DNA of 61,396 nt from assembly GCA_031262225.1 (NCBI GenBank), contig JAISIC010000067.1, positions 1 to 61,396 of the forward strand. Direction: 5' to 3'. The stretch's first letter is position 1; every line of letters starts with the position of its first letter. A program made the translations under genes and the position numbers. Positions 46,066 through 55,627 of the stretch are shown piece by piece. This stretch comes from Ruminococcus sp. Lineage in GTDB: Bacteria; Bacillota; Clostridia; Oscillospirales; Ruminococcaceae. The notes under the pieces were generated by a model. It made no database searches. It had not been told where the DNA came from and saw only the letters and a program-made list of their open reading frames with translations.

Positions 46066-46763
46066 AGACACTAAAACTGATTTTTAGCTTCTTTTTCACC
46101 GACCTGCGGCGGATTTTCACCGAGCCGACCTTCTTCACAAGCCTGCTTCTGGGAAGTGTCGCATTGTTAGCTCCGTTTTTTATATTACCTTCAAGCAGCT
46201 TTGTGACAGCCCAAAGTGCGGTCTTCCCTTTCGCCGCACCGTTTTTGGCGGCTCTCCCCTTTGCGGCGATTTATAAGACCGAACGCGAAACAAAGTATGC
46301 TGACCTATTAAAGATCCGCCGCGGCGGCAAAAGCTATGCTGTGACTCGTTTCTTCACCGTCGGAATCGGCGGCGGTTTTGCCCTTATGATACCCGAAATT
46401 TTATTGCTGGCGGTTTCCTTTTTCATAAATAATGCCGCAGTTATGGACGATCTATTCCGAATCAACTACACCCTCGCCCTCTCATTTCCTTTCGGATTTG
46501 TGTTTGCTGCTCTGGCATATGCTATGACTTTTATCACGCGATCAAAGATAATTGCGATAATCACCCCCGAGGTTCTGTATCTGCTTTTCACCTATGCTTT
46601 CCCCTATCTGGACCTCGAAAAATATTACCCGCCGTTTGCCATCGCACCCTTTATATACGGCGTTGCCGACCTGCAATATATATACCTGATGTTCGCGGCG
46701 ATGTTTATAGTTTCGCTTATTATTACAATAATTTTTGAAATCCTCACGGTGAAAGAATCATGA
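46062..46763 (+). CDS. ABC-2-like membrane protein, first subunit
   Basis: 233 aa with about six hydrophobic helices. KLIFSFFFTDLRRIFTEPTFFTSLL at the N-terminus, a TEREtKYADLL stretch on the cytoplasmic side, and EVLYLLFTYAFPYLDLEKYYPP late. No close family was recognised; the operon position and overlaps (ATGA with the ATPase and with the next gene) identify it as the permease part of an ABC-2-type exporter (inference). Confidence 0.75.
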   Translation: MKTLKLIFSFFFTDLRRIFTEPTFFTSLLLGSVALLAPFFILPSSSFVTAQSAVFPFAAPFLAALPFAAIYKTERETKYADLLKIRRGGKSYAVTRFFTVGIGGGFALMIPEILLLAVSFFINNAAVMDDLFRINYTLALSFPFGFVFAALAYAMTFITRSKIIAIITPEVLYLLFTYAFPYLDLEKYYPPFAIAPFIYGVADLQYIYLMFAAMFIVSLIITIIFEILTVKES

Positions 46764-47482
46764 ATATAAAATACTTGAAAATAAGTCTCACAGAGGATTT
46801 TCCCGCAATACGCCTTATTATCGCGGCTATGGTCATAACCTTTGCCGCTGTGGTGACAATTTATAAGTATGTTGACCTGTCTGACAGCGTTTCGGCATCC
46901 TTTTCATCGACAGAAACAACGATTTTGGCTTTATCCGATATGATAAACAGAGTATTCATCTTCCTGCCGCTTTATATTTTTGTCGTTTCGGGTGCAAGAC
47001 TGGCTAACGGCTTGGGTAACACAGGAATTTTATTACAAAAAAGCAGAGCCGGCGTTGCCACCAACGGAATCTTAAAGGTATTTTTTTACACCGTTTTATT
47101 CGCAGTTATTTTGTTGATAATAGTAACGGCGACCTCACAAGCGGCGTTTCCCAAAGCGGATGATTTCACGCGTGCATTCTTCGGCACGTCAAGTGCATAC
47201 GGCTTTCGTAGTGATGTTTTGAGCGAGACGCCGTCAAAAGTTGCTGTAACACTTGTGACAACAATGTTCTTGACATATTTTACAATCGGTATAATTAACT
47301 TCTTCTTATCCATTTTGTTGAAAGAAGATGCGGCATTTGTGCTGACGGTAATAATCGGGATAGGTGCGGAAGCAATGATAGTGCAAAGAAGCTCCGCCCT
47401 CCCGTTGTTGCCGGTTGTCATAGTGATTGCCGTCATTTTTATACTGCTTTCATTCGCAGTACTAAGCAGAAAAAATTTGTAA
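46760..47482 (+). CDS. ABC-2-like membrane protein, second subunit
   Basis: 240 aa, about six hydrophobic helices: IRLIIAAMVITFAAVVTIY near the N-terminus, FIFLPLYIFVVSGARLANGLG, a central segment with FGTSSAYGFRSDVL, and LLPVVIVIAVIFILLSFAVL last. It overlaps the first subunit by four bases. It probably forms a heterodimeric membrane domain with it for the ATPase at 45385. Function otherwise unknown. Confidence 0.72.
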   Translation: MNIKYLKISLTEDFPAIRLIIAAMVITFAAVVTIYKYVDLSDSVSASFSSTETTILALSDMINRVFIFLPLYIFVVSGARLANGLGNTGILLQKSRAGVATNGILKVFFYTVLFAVILLIIVTATSQAAFPKADDFTRAFFGTSSAYGFRSDVLSETPSKVAVTLVTTMFLTYFTIGIINFFLSILLKEDAAFVLTVIIGIGAEAMIVQRSSALPLLPVVIVIAVIFILLSFAVLSRKNL

Positions 47483-47503
47483 CCTAACGGGTTTATATAT
47501 AAT

Positions 47504-48493
47504 ATGAAAATTTTCAAAATTGCATCTGTAGCCGCCGCTGTTATATTTTGTGCTGCGATTTCCGCACATTTCACCAGAGCGTATGTTATAGAAGTCAGAG
47601 AACGCGAAAAGACCCTTGCCGAAATTATCCTTGCAAACGAAGCTGCGGCAGCTCTTGAAGAGGAAGCAAAAAAGGTTGAGGAAAGCCTCGGGACAACAGT
47701 GACTGCTATCACTACTACCGAAGCAACTACTACAACTGCTGAAAATACAACAGTTACAACTGCCCAAACTACCGCCGTTCCTGCCGATGTTACTGTCACC
47801 GATGTAGCGGTGACAACTGCACCTATTGTCACCGATTACAAAGTCGGTGGGCTGATTGACATTAATAATCCCCCCGAAACTACAATGTCGATAATATCTT
47901 TGACGGCAGAGCAACAGGAATTTTTGAACACATATTTAATAGAACATTATTTTTTAGACGGTTTTATATTTGCCGCGAATGAAACTAACCCGGAAGTCCG
48001 CGAACGCAAATACGCGGCGGCAGAAATGGAGTCGGCGGCGGTTCAAACGGTCAATATGCTGATGCAGGCAATCAACCTTTCAAACCCGATGCAGATGTTG
48101 AATGCCGATTTCGGGGAGCTTCTTTCCAAGGTTGCAGATATCAAAGCCGGTTTTGCCGCAAACTACGGCAAAGAAGAGATAACCGATCCGGCACTAAAGG
48201 AGCTTTACGAGGGTTCGCTTTCCTATTTTGATCAGCTTGAAAGCTCGCTCACAAAGATTTCTGCAGCTGCGAAGAATGTCAACGAGTCTGAAAACGCACT
48301 CTTAGCGGCAGGACTCGCAGCAAAAGCCCTGTCAGAAACGATTATTCCCGAAGCTATGAATGTGCTCGAAGGCTCATTCGACCTTGTCGAGGCTTCACAA
48401 CCGATATTCCTTGAAAACACCACCGGACACACAATTTTAACACGAGATGAAGTCTCCGCAATCCTTTCAAACCCTGCATATGTAATTAAATAA
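47504..48493 (+). CDS. Exported or membrane-anchored protein with Thr-rich linker
   Basis: 329 aa. One N-terminal hydrophobic segment (about 4-22) that could be a signal peptide or anchor, then a charged helix EREKTLAEIILANEAAAALEEEAKKVEES (coiled-coil-like), then a Thr-rich stretch of about 55 residues (TTTEATTTT, TTAQTT) and a helical C-terminal domain of about 200 residues with no family I recognise. It lies between two ABC systems in one operon, so it could be the secreted partner or cargo of either (inference). Confidence 0.7.
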   Translation: MKIFKIASVAAAVIFCAAISAHFTRAYVIEVREREKTLAEIILANEAAAALEEEAKKVEESLGTTVTAITTTEATTTTAENTTVTTAQTTAVPADVTVTDVAVTTAPIVTDYKVGGLIDINNPPETTMSIISLTAEQQEFLNTYLIEHYFLDGFIFAANETNPEVRERKYAAAEMESAAVQTVNMLMQAINLSNPMQMLNADFGELLSKVADIKAGFAANYGKEEITDPALKELYEGSLSYFDQLESSLTKISAAAKNVNESENALLAAGLAAKALSETIIPEAMNVLEGSFDLVEASQPIFLENTTGHTILTRDEVSAILSNPAYVIK

Positions 48494-48519
48494 TATACAA
48501 AACAAAGAGGATTCATAAA

Positions 48520-50217
48520 ATTATACATTTAGTAAAGAGGTATTTCGGCAAGTATAAAAAATATTTCATTATCGGACCGCTTGCAAAGCTTTTTGAGGCG
48601 ATTTTGGAACTTACCGTTCCGCTGATTATGGCTTCGATGATTGACAATGTCGAGCTGGGCGTCGAGTATGTTGCAAAAAATGCCGCATTTGTTGTGGTTA
48701 TCGGCATAGTCGGGCTCGGCTCTGCTTTGGTATGCCAATATATGGGTTCTAAAGCTTCGCAAGAGATCGGAACAGATTTACGGAATGTAGTTTTTGAGAA
48801 GATTAATACATATAGTAATGAGAACTTAGACCGTTTCGGCAGTTCGACCCTCATAACACGTATCACAACAGATATAAATCAAGTACAGACGGCAGTCGCA
48901 ATGTTCATAAGGCTTGCCGTTCGAGCACCGTTTTTAATAATCGGGGCGGCGGTGATGGCTTGTTTTATTGACCTCAGGCTTTCGGCGGTTTTTATCCTGC
49001 TTATTCCGCTGATCGCTTTGACACTTTTAATTGTGACAAAGAAAACCATCCCCCTTTACGGCAGTATTCAGGCAAAGCTTGACCGCCTCACCTCGCGTTT
49101 TTCGGAGCAGTTTTCGGGCGTTAGGGTGATCAGAGCCTTCAACACACAGGATTACGAAGAAGCTCGTTTTGAGAAAACTGTCGAAGATTTCAAAGACGAA
49201 GCGATAAAGACCGCGAAAATTTCATCTGCCCTTAATCCCTTAACGGCACTTTTCACAGGGTTTTCCATCGCCGCCGTGCTATATTTCGGGAGCTTTCAGA
49301 TTGAATCCGGAACGCTGACAGCGGGCGACCTTATCGCCTTTGTCGGTTATCTGACGCAGATTTCGCTGTCGCTTGGGATTGTCGCAAATCTTATAGTTTT
49401 ATTCACAAAGGCGGCGGCAAGTGCAAAGCGTATTGTTGAGGTTCTTGATGCCGAAAATATACAAAACGCTATAGATTCAAATGTCAATGCCGCAGATAAA
49501 GAGTCGCTGATACAATTTTCAAATGTAAGCTTCCGCTATAGCGGTGCGAATGAGGACACCCTTTCCGATATAAGCTTCAATCTCGGTTATGGCGAAACGC
49601 TCGCGATTTTGGGAAACACGGGCTCGGGGAAGAGTACGCTTATTAACCTTATACCGCGTTTTTATGAGTCTGACAGCGGCGTTATAACCTTTGCAGGGCG
49701 TGATATACGTGAATATGATAACAGGGAGCTTCGCGAACAGATTCGCGTTGTGCCGCAAACCTCACTCCTCTTTTCGGGGACGGTTATTGATAACTTAAAA
49801 TTCGGAGATAAAAATGCAGATGAAAAGGCGGCTGTAACGGCTCTTGAAACTGCTTGCCTTGAAGGAATAAGCCACGATTCTCCTGTATCGGCGGGCGGTA
49901 AAAACTTTTCGGGCGGTCAAAGGCAAAGGCTTGCCATTGCAAGGGCGATAATTCATACCAACACTCCGCCGAAGCTCTTGATATTTGACAACAGCTTCTC
50001 GGCTCTTGACGGTGCAACTGCACGACGGCTTCGCGAAAACCTTAAAAAACATCTCCCCGACACAGCGTTTATCGTCATAACCGAACGGATTAATTCGATA
50101 GTCGATTCGGACGTTATTTTAGTTCTTGATGACGGCAGGGTTATCGGTTCGGGCAAGCATGAAGAGCTTCTTTCAAACTGTGAAAAATATCGCGATATAT
50201 ATGAAAGTCAACAATGA
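48520..50217 (+). CDS. ABC exporter half with degenerate ATP site, probable ATT start
   Basis: About 565 aa; type I exporter fold, six TM helices plus NBD. Walker A LGNTGSGKST, signature FSGGQRQRLAIARA, Walker B LLIFDNSFSALD, where the catalytic Glu is Asn, and the H-loop ends VITERI with Glu in place of His. Both changes mark the degenerate site of a heterodimeric exporter. The reading frame is open from 48490 and has no ATG, GTG or TTG before 48604, although TM1 begins earlier; ATT 48520 has AAAGAGG nine bases upstream and gives the expected N-terminus. Overlaps its partner by four bases. Confidence 0.82.
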   Translation: MIHLVKRYFGKYKKYFIIGPLAKLFEAILELTVPLIMASMIDNVELGVEYVAKNAAFVVVIGIVGLGSALVCQYMGSKASQEIGTDLRNVVFEKINTYSNENLDRFGSSTLITRITTDINQVQTAVAMFIRLAVRAPFLIIGAAVMACFIDLRLSAVFILLIPLIALTLLIVTKKTIPLYGSIQAKLDRLTSRFSEQFSGVRVIRAFNTQDYEEARFEKTVEDFKDEAIKTAKISSALNPLTALFTGFSIAAVLYFGSFQIESGTLTAGDLIAFVGYLTQISLSLGIVANLIVLFTKAAASAKRIVEVLDAENIQNAIDSNVNAADKESLIQFSNVSFRYSGANEDTLSDISFNLGYGETLAILGNTGSGKSTLINLIPRFYESDSGVITFAGRDIREYDNRELREQIRVVPQTSLLFSGTVIDNLKFGDKNADEKAAVTALETACLEGISHDSPVSAGGKNFSGGQRQRLAIARAIIHTNTPPKLLIFDNSFSALDGATARRLRENLKKHLPDTAFIVITERINSIVDSDVILVLDDGRVIGSGKHEELLSNCEKYRDIYESQQ

Positions 50218-51947
50218 AAAACTTTAATTACAAACCGCTTTTGCGTGAAATAACCGTCAAAAAAAGCGTTATCATTTTCGCTTTACTTGCCGCACTCATA
50301 AGCGTTTTTACAAACATTTCCACACCGGCATTGATCGGGCAGACTATAGATGATATTGGAGACAACGGTTCAACATTAAGCAGCGTAATTCTGCTTGCCA
50401 TTCTCGTTATAATCTCTGCTATTTCCGGCTATGTTTTGCAGCGATTTGCATACAAAATCGCCTATGAGACTGCCGCTTCGCTTCGCCTTAAGGCAGAAAA
50501 GAAGCTCAACGCTTTAAGTATATCAAAGCTTGACAGGACGGCGAAGGGCGACCTTATAAACACCGTTTCGGTTGACACGGAAATCCTCTCCGACGGCATA
50601 ATTCAAGGCGTTTTGCAGTTTATAACAGGTATCTTAACGGTGCTTGGGACGATAATTATAATGCTTGCAATTAACTACAGGCTTGCTCTTGTAGTCATTA
50701 TCATAACGCCGTTGTCGCTGCTAACCGCGAAACTCATCACAGGGAGGTCTAAACGGGAATTTGCCGCACAGTCAGCCCTGCGTGCAGGTATCACCGCCCA
50801 TGCCGACGAATGGATCGGCGGACAGCGTGTTGTCATGGCTTTTAATATGGAAAACGAGTCTATATCTCGTTTCTCTGCCCTCAATGAAAAGCTTCGCAAA
50901 GTCGGGTTTAAGGCACAGTTATTTTCTGCCCTCGTCAACCCGACAACCCGCTTTGTGAACGGTTTGGTATATGCTTTCACAGGGCTTGTCGGACTGCTTC
51001 TTATACTGGGTGTGATTCCGGGCGGAAATGGTGCAAATGCTGTAACTGTCGGCGTTTTAGCGGCATTTCTAAGCTACGCTAATCAGTACACAAAGCCTTT
51101 CAACGAGATTTCGGCGACATACGCAGAACTTCAAAATGCCCTTTCATCTGCAAAAAGGATATTCACGCTTCTTAACGAGCCGGAGGAAGATAACAGCGAA
51201 ACGGATGAATATATCCCGATGAAAGACAGCTTTGAGGTCTCTCATCTTGACTTTTCCTATAACGAAAATAAGAAAATATTGCAGGACATAAACTTCAAAT
51301 TAAAAAACGGTGAAAATATCGCCGTTGTCGGACCGACAGGGTGCGGGAAAACTACGCTCATAAACCTTTTGGAGCGTTTTTATGAACCCCTTTCGGGGGA
51401 GATTTCATCGGACGGAGAAAATATCGCGAAGTACTCAAAACCGTCATTACGCGAAAATATCTCGATGGTATTGCAGGACAGCTTTATATTCAATGACACT
51501 ATCCTCGAAAATATCCGATACGGCACACCCGAAGCCACAGAGAAACAAGCAGCGGAAGCGGCAAGAATAGTCGGGGCACACAGCTTTATAAAAAGGCTTC
51601 CCGACGGCTATGACACCGTCATAAGCGGAAACCGCGAACTTTCGGCGGGTCAAAAACAGCTTTTAAGTCTGTCACGGGTTATGCTTGCAAATATGATAAA
51701 ACCCGCTTCGCTCCTCATTTTAGATGAAGCGACATCAAATATTGACACGGTGACAGAGCGGAAGATAAAAAAAGCGGTGAAGATTCTCACAGAGGGCAGA
51801 ACGTCAATTATTATCGCACACCGGCTTTCGACCATCAAGGATTCGGACATGATTATCGTGATTGACGGTGGAAAGATTGTCGAAACGGGTACGCATGACA
51901 GCTTGATTAACGCAGACGGAGTCTATGAAAATATGTACAAAGCGTAA
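50214..51947 (+). CDS. ABC exporter half with competent ATP site
   Basis: 577 aa, partner of the 48520 gene. Six TM helices and an NBD with Walker A VGPTGCGKTTL, Walker B LLILDEATSNID with intact Glu, H-loop IIIAHRLST and signature ELSAGQKQLLSLSR (LSAGQ instead of LSGGQ). Heterodimeric exporters of this type (BmrCD, TM287/288-like) have one good site and one weak one. Substrate could be a drug, lipid or peptide; unknown. Its ATGA overlap suggests strict 1:1 production. Confidence 0.9.
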   Translation: MKNFNYKPLLREITVKKSVIIFALLAALISVFTNISTPALIGQTIDDIGDNGSTLSSVILLAILVIISAISGYVLQRFAYKIAYETAASLRLKAEKKLNALSISKLDRTAKGDLINTVSVDTEILSDGIIQGVLQFITGILTVLGTIIIMLAINYRLALVVIIITPLSLLTAKLITGRSKREFAAQSALRAGITAHADEWIGGQRVVMAFNMENESISRFSALNEKLRKVGFKAQLFSALVNPTTRFVNGLVYAFTGLVGLLLILGVIPGGNGANAVTVGVLAAFLSYANQYTKPFNEISATYAELQNALSSAKRIFTLLNEPEEDNSETDEYIPMKDSFEVSHLDFSYNENKKILQDINFKLKNGENIAVVGPTGCGKTTLINLLERFYEPLSGEISSDGENIAKYSKPSLRENISMVLQDSFIFNDTILENIRYGTPEATEKQAAEAARIVGAHSFIKRLPDGYDTVISGNRELSAGQKQLLSLSRVMLANMIKPASLLILDEATSNIDTVTERKIKKAVKILTEGRTSIIIAHRLSTIKDSDMIIVIDGGKIVETGTHDSLINADGVYENMYKA

Positions 51948-51964
51948 GTTTAAAGGAAATTAAT

Positions 51965-52906
51965 ATGCCATCAAAACGAAACCAAACCATAACGCTTGAA
52001 AAAGACGAAGAAAAGGCTTTGCTTTCGCTTTGCCGAAAAGATTTTAACAGCGATATTGACGGTAACTTTACCGATACTTTATTTTGGGGTGATTCGTTTA
52101 AAATCATGGCCGGACTTCCCGAAAAAAGTGTCGATTTAATAATCGCAGACCCGCCCTATAACCTTGACAAATGCTATGCCGGAAAGAGTTTCAAACATAT
52201 GGACGAAACTCTTTATAAAGGGTTTATCGACAATTTCACGGCGGCGGCAAAAAGACTCCTCAAACCTAACGGAACTATCTATGTATGCTGTGACTGGAAG
52301 GATAGTGTTATTGTTTCAAGGTCGCTTTCAGAACATTTTTACATACGAAACCGCATTACTTGGCAGCGAGACAAGGGGCGTGGCTCGGAAAATAACTGGA
52401 AAAACTGCATGGAAGATATCTGGTATGCAGTCAGTTCGCCAACCGACTTTGTCTTCAACCTTGATTCGGTGAAACAGCGGCGGCGGGTACTTGCTCCCTA
52501 TAAAGAGGGCGGCATACCCAAAGACTGGCTTGAGACCGAGGACGGACGTTTTAGGGACACCTATCCGTCAAACATCTGGGACGATATTTCGGTTCCCTAT
52601 TGGTCGATGAAAGAAAATACCGAACACCCCACACAAAAGCCCGAAAAGCTTGTCTGCAAGCTGATGCTCGCAAGCTCTAACCCGGGAGCGGTTGTGCTTG
52701 ATCCGTTTTTGGGCTCGGGGACTACTGCCGTGGTTGCAAAAAAGCTTGGCAGACATTTTGTCGGCATAGAGTCGGAGGGCAGATATCTCGCCCTTGCACA
52801 AAAACGCCTTGCCGCGGCAGATGGCGACAAGACTATTCAAGGATATACAGACGGCGTTTTTTGGGAAAGAAACACCGCCTCGGAGCAGATAAAATATAAA
52901 AACTAA
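51965..52906 (+). CDS. Solitary beta-class DNA methyltransferase
   Basis: 313 aa N6-adenine or N4-cytosine methyltransferase. Motif IV DPPY is at 62-65, the target-recognition region is between, HPTQKP at 221-226, and motif I DPFLGSGT is at 246-253, giving the beta-class order. SD AAAGGA precedes the ATG. No endonuclease gene is adjacent, so it may be an orphan regulator, a phage-defence relic, or part of a split system. Its stop TAA (52904-52906) overlaps the stop TAG of the converging transglutaminase gene, and no terminator lies between. Confidence 0.9.
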   Translation: MPSKRNQTITLEKDEEKALLSLCRKDFNSDIDGNFTDTLFWGDSFKIMAGLPEKSVDLIIADPPYNLDKCYAGKSFKHMDETLYKGFIDNFTAAAKRLLKPNGTIYVCCDWKDSVIVSRSLSEHFYIRNRITWQRDKGRGSENNWKNCMEDIWYAVSSPTDFVFNLDSVKQRRRVLAPYKEGGIPKDWLETEDGRFRDTYPSNIWDDISVPYWSMKENTEHPTQKPEKLVCKLMLASSNPGAVVLDPFLGSGTTAVVAKKLGRHFVGIESEGRYLALAQKRLAAADGDKTIQGYTDGVFWERNTASEQIKYKN

Positions 52907-54129
52907 TCCGAGTTTGAATACTGTATGAAAAATAATAAAATTCTATAATTTGAATAATAGTCCGAAGTCGAATAAAGGGCAATTTCGCCCGTTTCGGCGA
53001 CGACTTTTGAGTTTATTTCATCAAATCCGCCTGCTGTTGAAATTTTATTTACAGCATTCAGATACAGGTCAGTGCTGTCAAACTTTACAACCGCATAGCC
53101 GCGTTTGTCCTTGACCGCTTCTGTCAGAGCATGGGCAATAACATCATCTGACACGGAATCGCCGAAAACGGTGAGCCTTTCGCGAATATAATAGTTCTCC
53201 TTCATTGTGTTAGCCACAGGCGGTTCAAAAACCGTTCTGTCGATGACATGATTATTTTCGATAACTGCATCGGAGACAAGGAAATACTGATATGAGATGA
53301 ACTCAGGGTGCGAAAAAAGGATATTTTCATCCGCAAAGTCATAGGTCACGTCAATATGATACCAGTTGCCGTCAAGCTTAACCATATTCCACATATGCGG
53401 CAGGTTGACAGTCCCCGAAACTATGAGATTTTCAATCCCCGCAAGGTTGCAAAGATATGAAAATGTTTTAGCATAGCCCTCGCAGAGTGCAACTCTGTTT
53501 ATGAGCGTGCCGTATATGGTGGATGAATAGATATCGGTTGAACTGCTGTCATCGGTCTTGCAGTTTTTTATCAGCCAGTCATGGAAGAATTTCAGCTTGT
53601 CATAGTCGGTCATGTCGGGCGTTATATCCGACATTATCTCGCCAGCCGCCGCTTCAATCTCCATGTTGATTCGAGTCATGGTGTCATTTGCGGTTGTGTT
53701 GTCGGAATAGTAGTTAAAATAAACTTCAAACGACCCCGCACCCGCGTCATAATCGCCGATAGAGCGACCTTTGAGCGGAAAGAAGGAGAGTTCCTCAAAG
53801 CGGATAAGCTCTAAGATCCTTGTATATGTCACGGCATCAGTCGGGAGATACACCATCTCCTTAAAATGCCCCAAATCCTCTTTTGCCTTGTCATATATCC
53901 GCTTTTCATCGGGTGACAGGAGATTGCTGCCGTAGGCGGACACCATGCCTTCGGGGATATAAAAGTCGGCATAATCAGGTTTCTCAATTGTTTCAACAGT
54001 CTTTTCGCCGTCGCCGATAACATGATAGGTTGTGACATCAGTCTGCCTTGCCGTCTCGTTACAGCCCGTAAGCAGAATAAACAGAATCGTAAATACAGAT
54101 AGGATTAGAGATATTCTTTTTTTTGTCAA
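52903..54129 (-). CDS. Transglutaminase-like lipoprotein 1 of 5
   Basis: 408 aa. Lipobox LLTGC (Cys23). An N-terminal helix LLSPDEKRIYDKAKEDL, a variable central part, then the Transglut_core-type fold: ALCEGYAKTF (Cys216), LPHMWNMVKLDGNWYHIDVTYD (His245, Asp260), so the Cys-His-Asp triad is intact. It may cross-link or cleave surface proteins (inference). The start is TTG 54129 with GGAGGAGA upstream. It is the last of five tandem paralogues and ends against the DNA methyltransferase. Confidence 0.88.
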   Translation of the reverse strand: MTKKRISLILSVFTILFILLTGCNETARQTDVTTYHVIGDGEKTVETIEKPDYADFYIPEGMVSAYGSNLLSPDEKRIYDKAKEDLGHFKEMVYLPTDAVTYTRILELIRFEELSFFPLKGRSIGDYDAGAGSFEVYFNYYSDNTTANDTMTRINMEIEAAAGEIMSDITPDMTDYDKLKFFHDWLIKNCKTDDSSSTDIYSSTIYGTLINRVALCEGYAKTFSYLCNLAGIENLIVSGTVNLPHMWNMVKLDGNWYHIDVTYDFADENILFSHPEFISYQYFLVSDAVIENNHVIDRTVFEPPVANTMKENYYIRERLTVFGDSVSDDVIAHALTEAVKDKRGYAVVKFDSTDLYLNAVNKISTAGGFDEINSKVVAETGEIALYSTSDYYSNYRILLFFIQYSNSD

Positions 54130-54140
54130 TTTATCTCCTC

Positions 54141-55610
54141 CTATTTATATGACAAAACTATTTTGATTACATCTGTATCTGCGTTTGTGAGATATGAGCA
54201 GCTTGCAACGTCAAGTAAGCCCGAACTGTCCGCTTCGGTTATTATCGTCACGATATTATCGGTTGAATCGGTTTTAAGAAGTGCCGTTTCGGTGTTGGCA
54301 TAGACATTATCGGTAGCACAGAGAATCTGCACTGCAGTATCGCGATTTGATATTGCAGTCTTAATTTTTTCGCGGATTATGCTTACCGCTTCTGCCTTTG
54401 TTGTGGCAAAAAGCCCGCTTCTGACATAATAGTTATCTTCCATTGAAACAGCTTTGGGATAGGGGGCTGACGTTTCCTCCACCGTGTATCCCGAAAGAAG
54501 CCTTGCATCGGTGGTTAGGCAGTAGTCGTAATTAATATATCCGGTGTCGGGGTCGCCGAAGGTCGCATCTATTTGATACCAGTCGCCGCCGATATTCACC
54601 ATGTTCCACATATGGGGAGTGCCCTGTGTGTTAGTACCTGAAATGGTTATCGCTTCGATACCCAGTTCATTGCAAAGCCTTTTAAAGGCGAAGCTGTAGC
54701 CCATGCAGTTTGCACGACCGTCTACAAGAGCACCGTAGATATTCTGCGAGTCGTCGGAGTTATCGTCAAAGGTTATCTTTTTTGATAGCATCTCGAATAT
54801 GGCAATAACTCTGTCGTAATCGCTCTGCTTAGTTCGTATTTCCGACACGGCAGTCCGAACGGCGGAGTCGGTCTTTTCATGGCGTGAAGTGACATTTATT
54901 TTCGGATAGAGATATGAAAATGTCACCGAATAGAGCTTGTTAGTTGTCTTGCTGTAGCTTGTTGTTGCGGAAGGATAGAGATAGTAATCATAGGGGTCTT
55001 TATTTAAGAATATCGCGAAAACGGTATCAAAATCATCGGCGGTGATGGTCATCTCTTCGGGGATTTCAAGGCTGTTTGAAACAGAACGGAAGGTGTCTTC
55101 CATCATCCCATAGAGCTGTTTTTGCGGAGTTGATAATGAGGCATATTCAAACGGTCTGAAAATAACCCTGTTCGGGTAACTTTCAACAAAATTTGAGTCG
55201 GTAACGGTTGTAATCTGTGTACCGGTAGTTGTTATATCTAAATTGTCCGGATTTCCTGCCGCAGTTGTAATACTGCTTTCATCTTCAACCCCGAGATATT
55301 CCGAAAGGGGGACATTTGAAAACGCCGTGAGAGGATTTGCCTCGGTGGTGGTAAGGGGGACAGGTGTTGTTGCCGCCGTGGTAACAGGAGTGGTCACAGG
55401 GGGAACTACAATCGAAAGGGGCGGCGGTGTCAGGTCGATATCGGGAAGATAGGGGGTCGTTTTTGATGTCACAGGAGATGGAAGTGTTACTTCTCGTTCC
55501 GTTTCGTTTTCAGCATCGCATCCTGAAATTGCCGACATCAAAATAACCGCACAGAAAAAGACCGATAAGGCTTTAAAAAGTTTATTCCGTTTTTTAATAC
55601 GGTTTAACAT
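54141..55610 (-). CDS. Transglutaminase-like lipoprotein 2 of 5, Pro/Thr linker
   Basis: 489 aa from ATG 55610, which has CGGGGA seven bases upstream. Lipobox SAISGC (Cys31). A long Pro/Thr linker (about 44-96, with PVTTPVTTAATTP) then a helix TPQKQLYGMMED, and the catalytic core ANCMGYSFAFK (Cys302), TPHMWNMVNI (His333) and WYQIDATF (Asp348). Triad intact. It lies between paralogues 1 and 3 with gaps of 11 and 17 bases, which indicates one operon. Confidence 0.88.
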   Translation of the reverse strand: MLNRIKKRNKLFKALSVFFCAVILMSAISGCDAENETEREVTLPSPVTSKTTPYLPDIDLTPPPLSIVVPPVTTPVTTAATTPVPLTTTEANPLTAFSNVPLSEYLGVEDESSITTAAGNPDNLDITTTGTQITTVTDSNFVESYPNRVIFRPFEYASLSTPQKQLYGMMEDTFRSVSNSLEIPEEMTITADDFDTVFAIFLNKDPYDYYLYPSATTSYSKTTNKLYSVTFSYLYPKINVTSRHEKTDSAVRTAVSEIRTKQSDYDRVIAIFEMLSKKITFDDNSDDSQNIYGALVDGRANCMGYSFAFKRLCNELGIEAITISGTNTQGTPHMWNMVNIGGDWYQIDATFGDPDTGYINYDYCLTTDARLLSGYTVEETSAPYPKAVSMEDNYYVRSGLFATTKAEAVSIIREKIKTAISNRDTAVQILCATDNVYANTETALLKTDSTDNIVTIITEADSSGLLDVASCSYLTNADTDVIKIVLSYK

Positions 55611-55627
55611 TTTCAATCCCCGCAAAT

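Noticed and set aside
47086-47832. Leftward Val/Ser-rich open frame near 47086-47832
   Set aside because: It is the antisense of the Thr-rich linker and a membrane protein gene; the low-complexity translation is an artefact.
51965-52906. Complete restriction-modification system
   Set aside because: No endonuclease or specificity gene is next to the methyltransferase.
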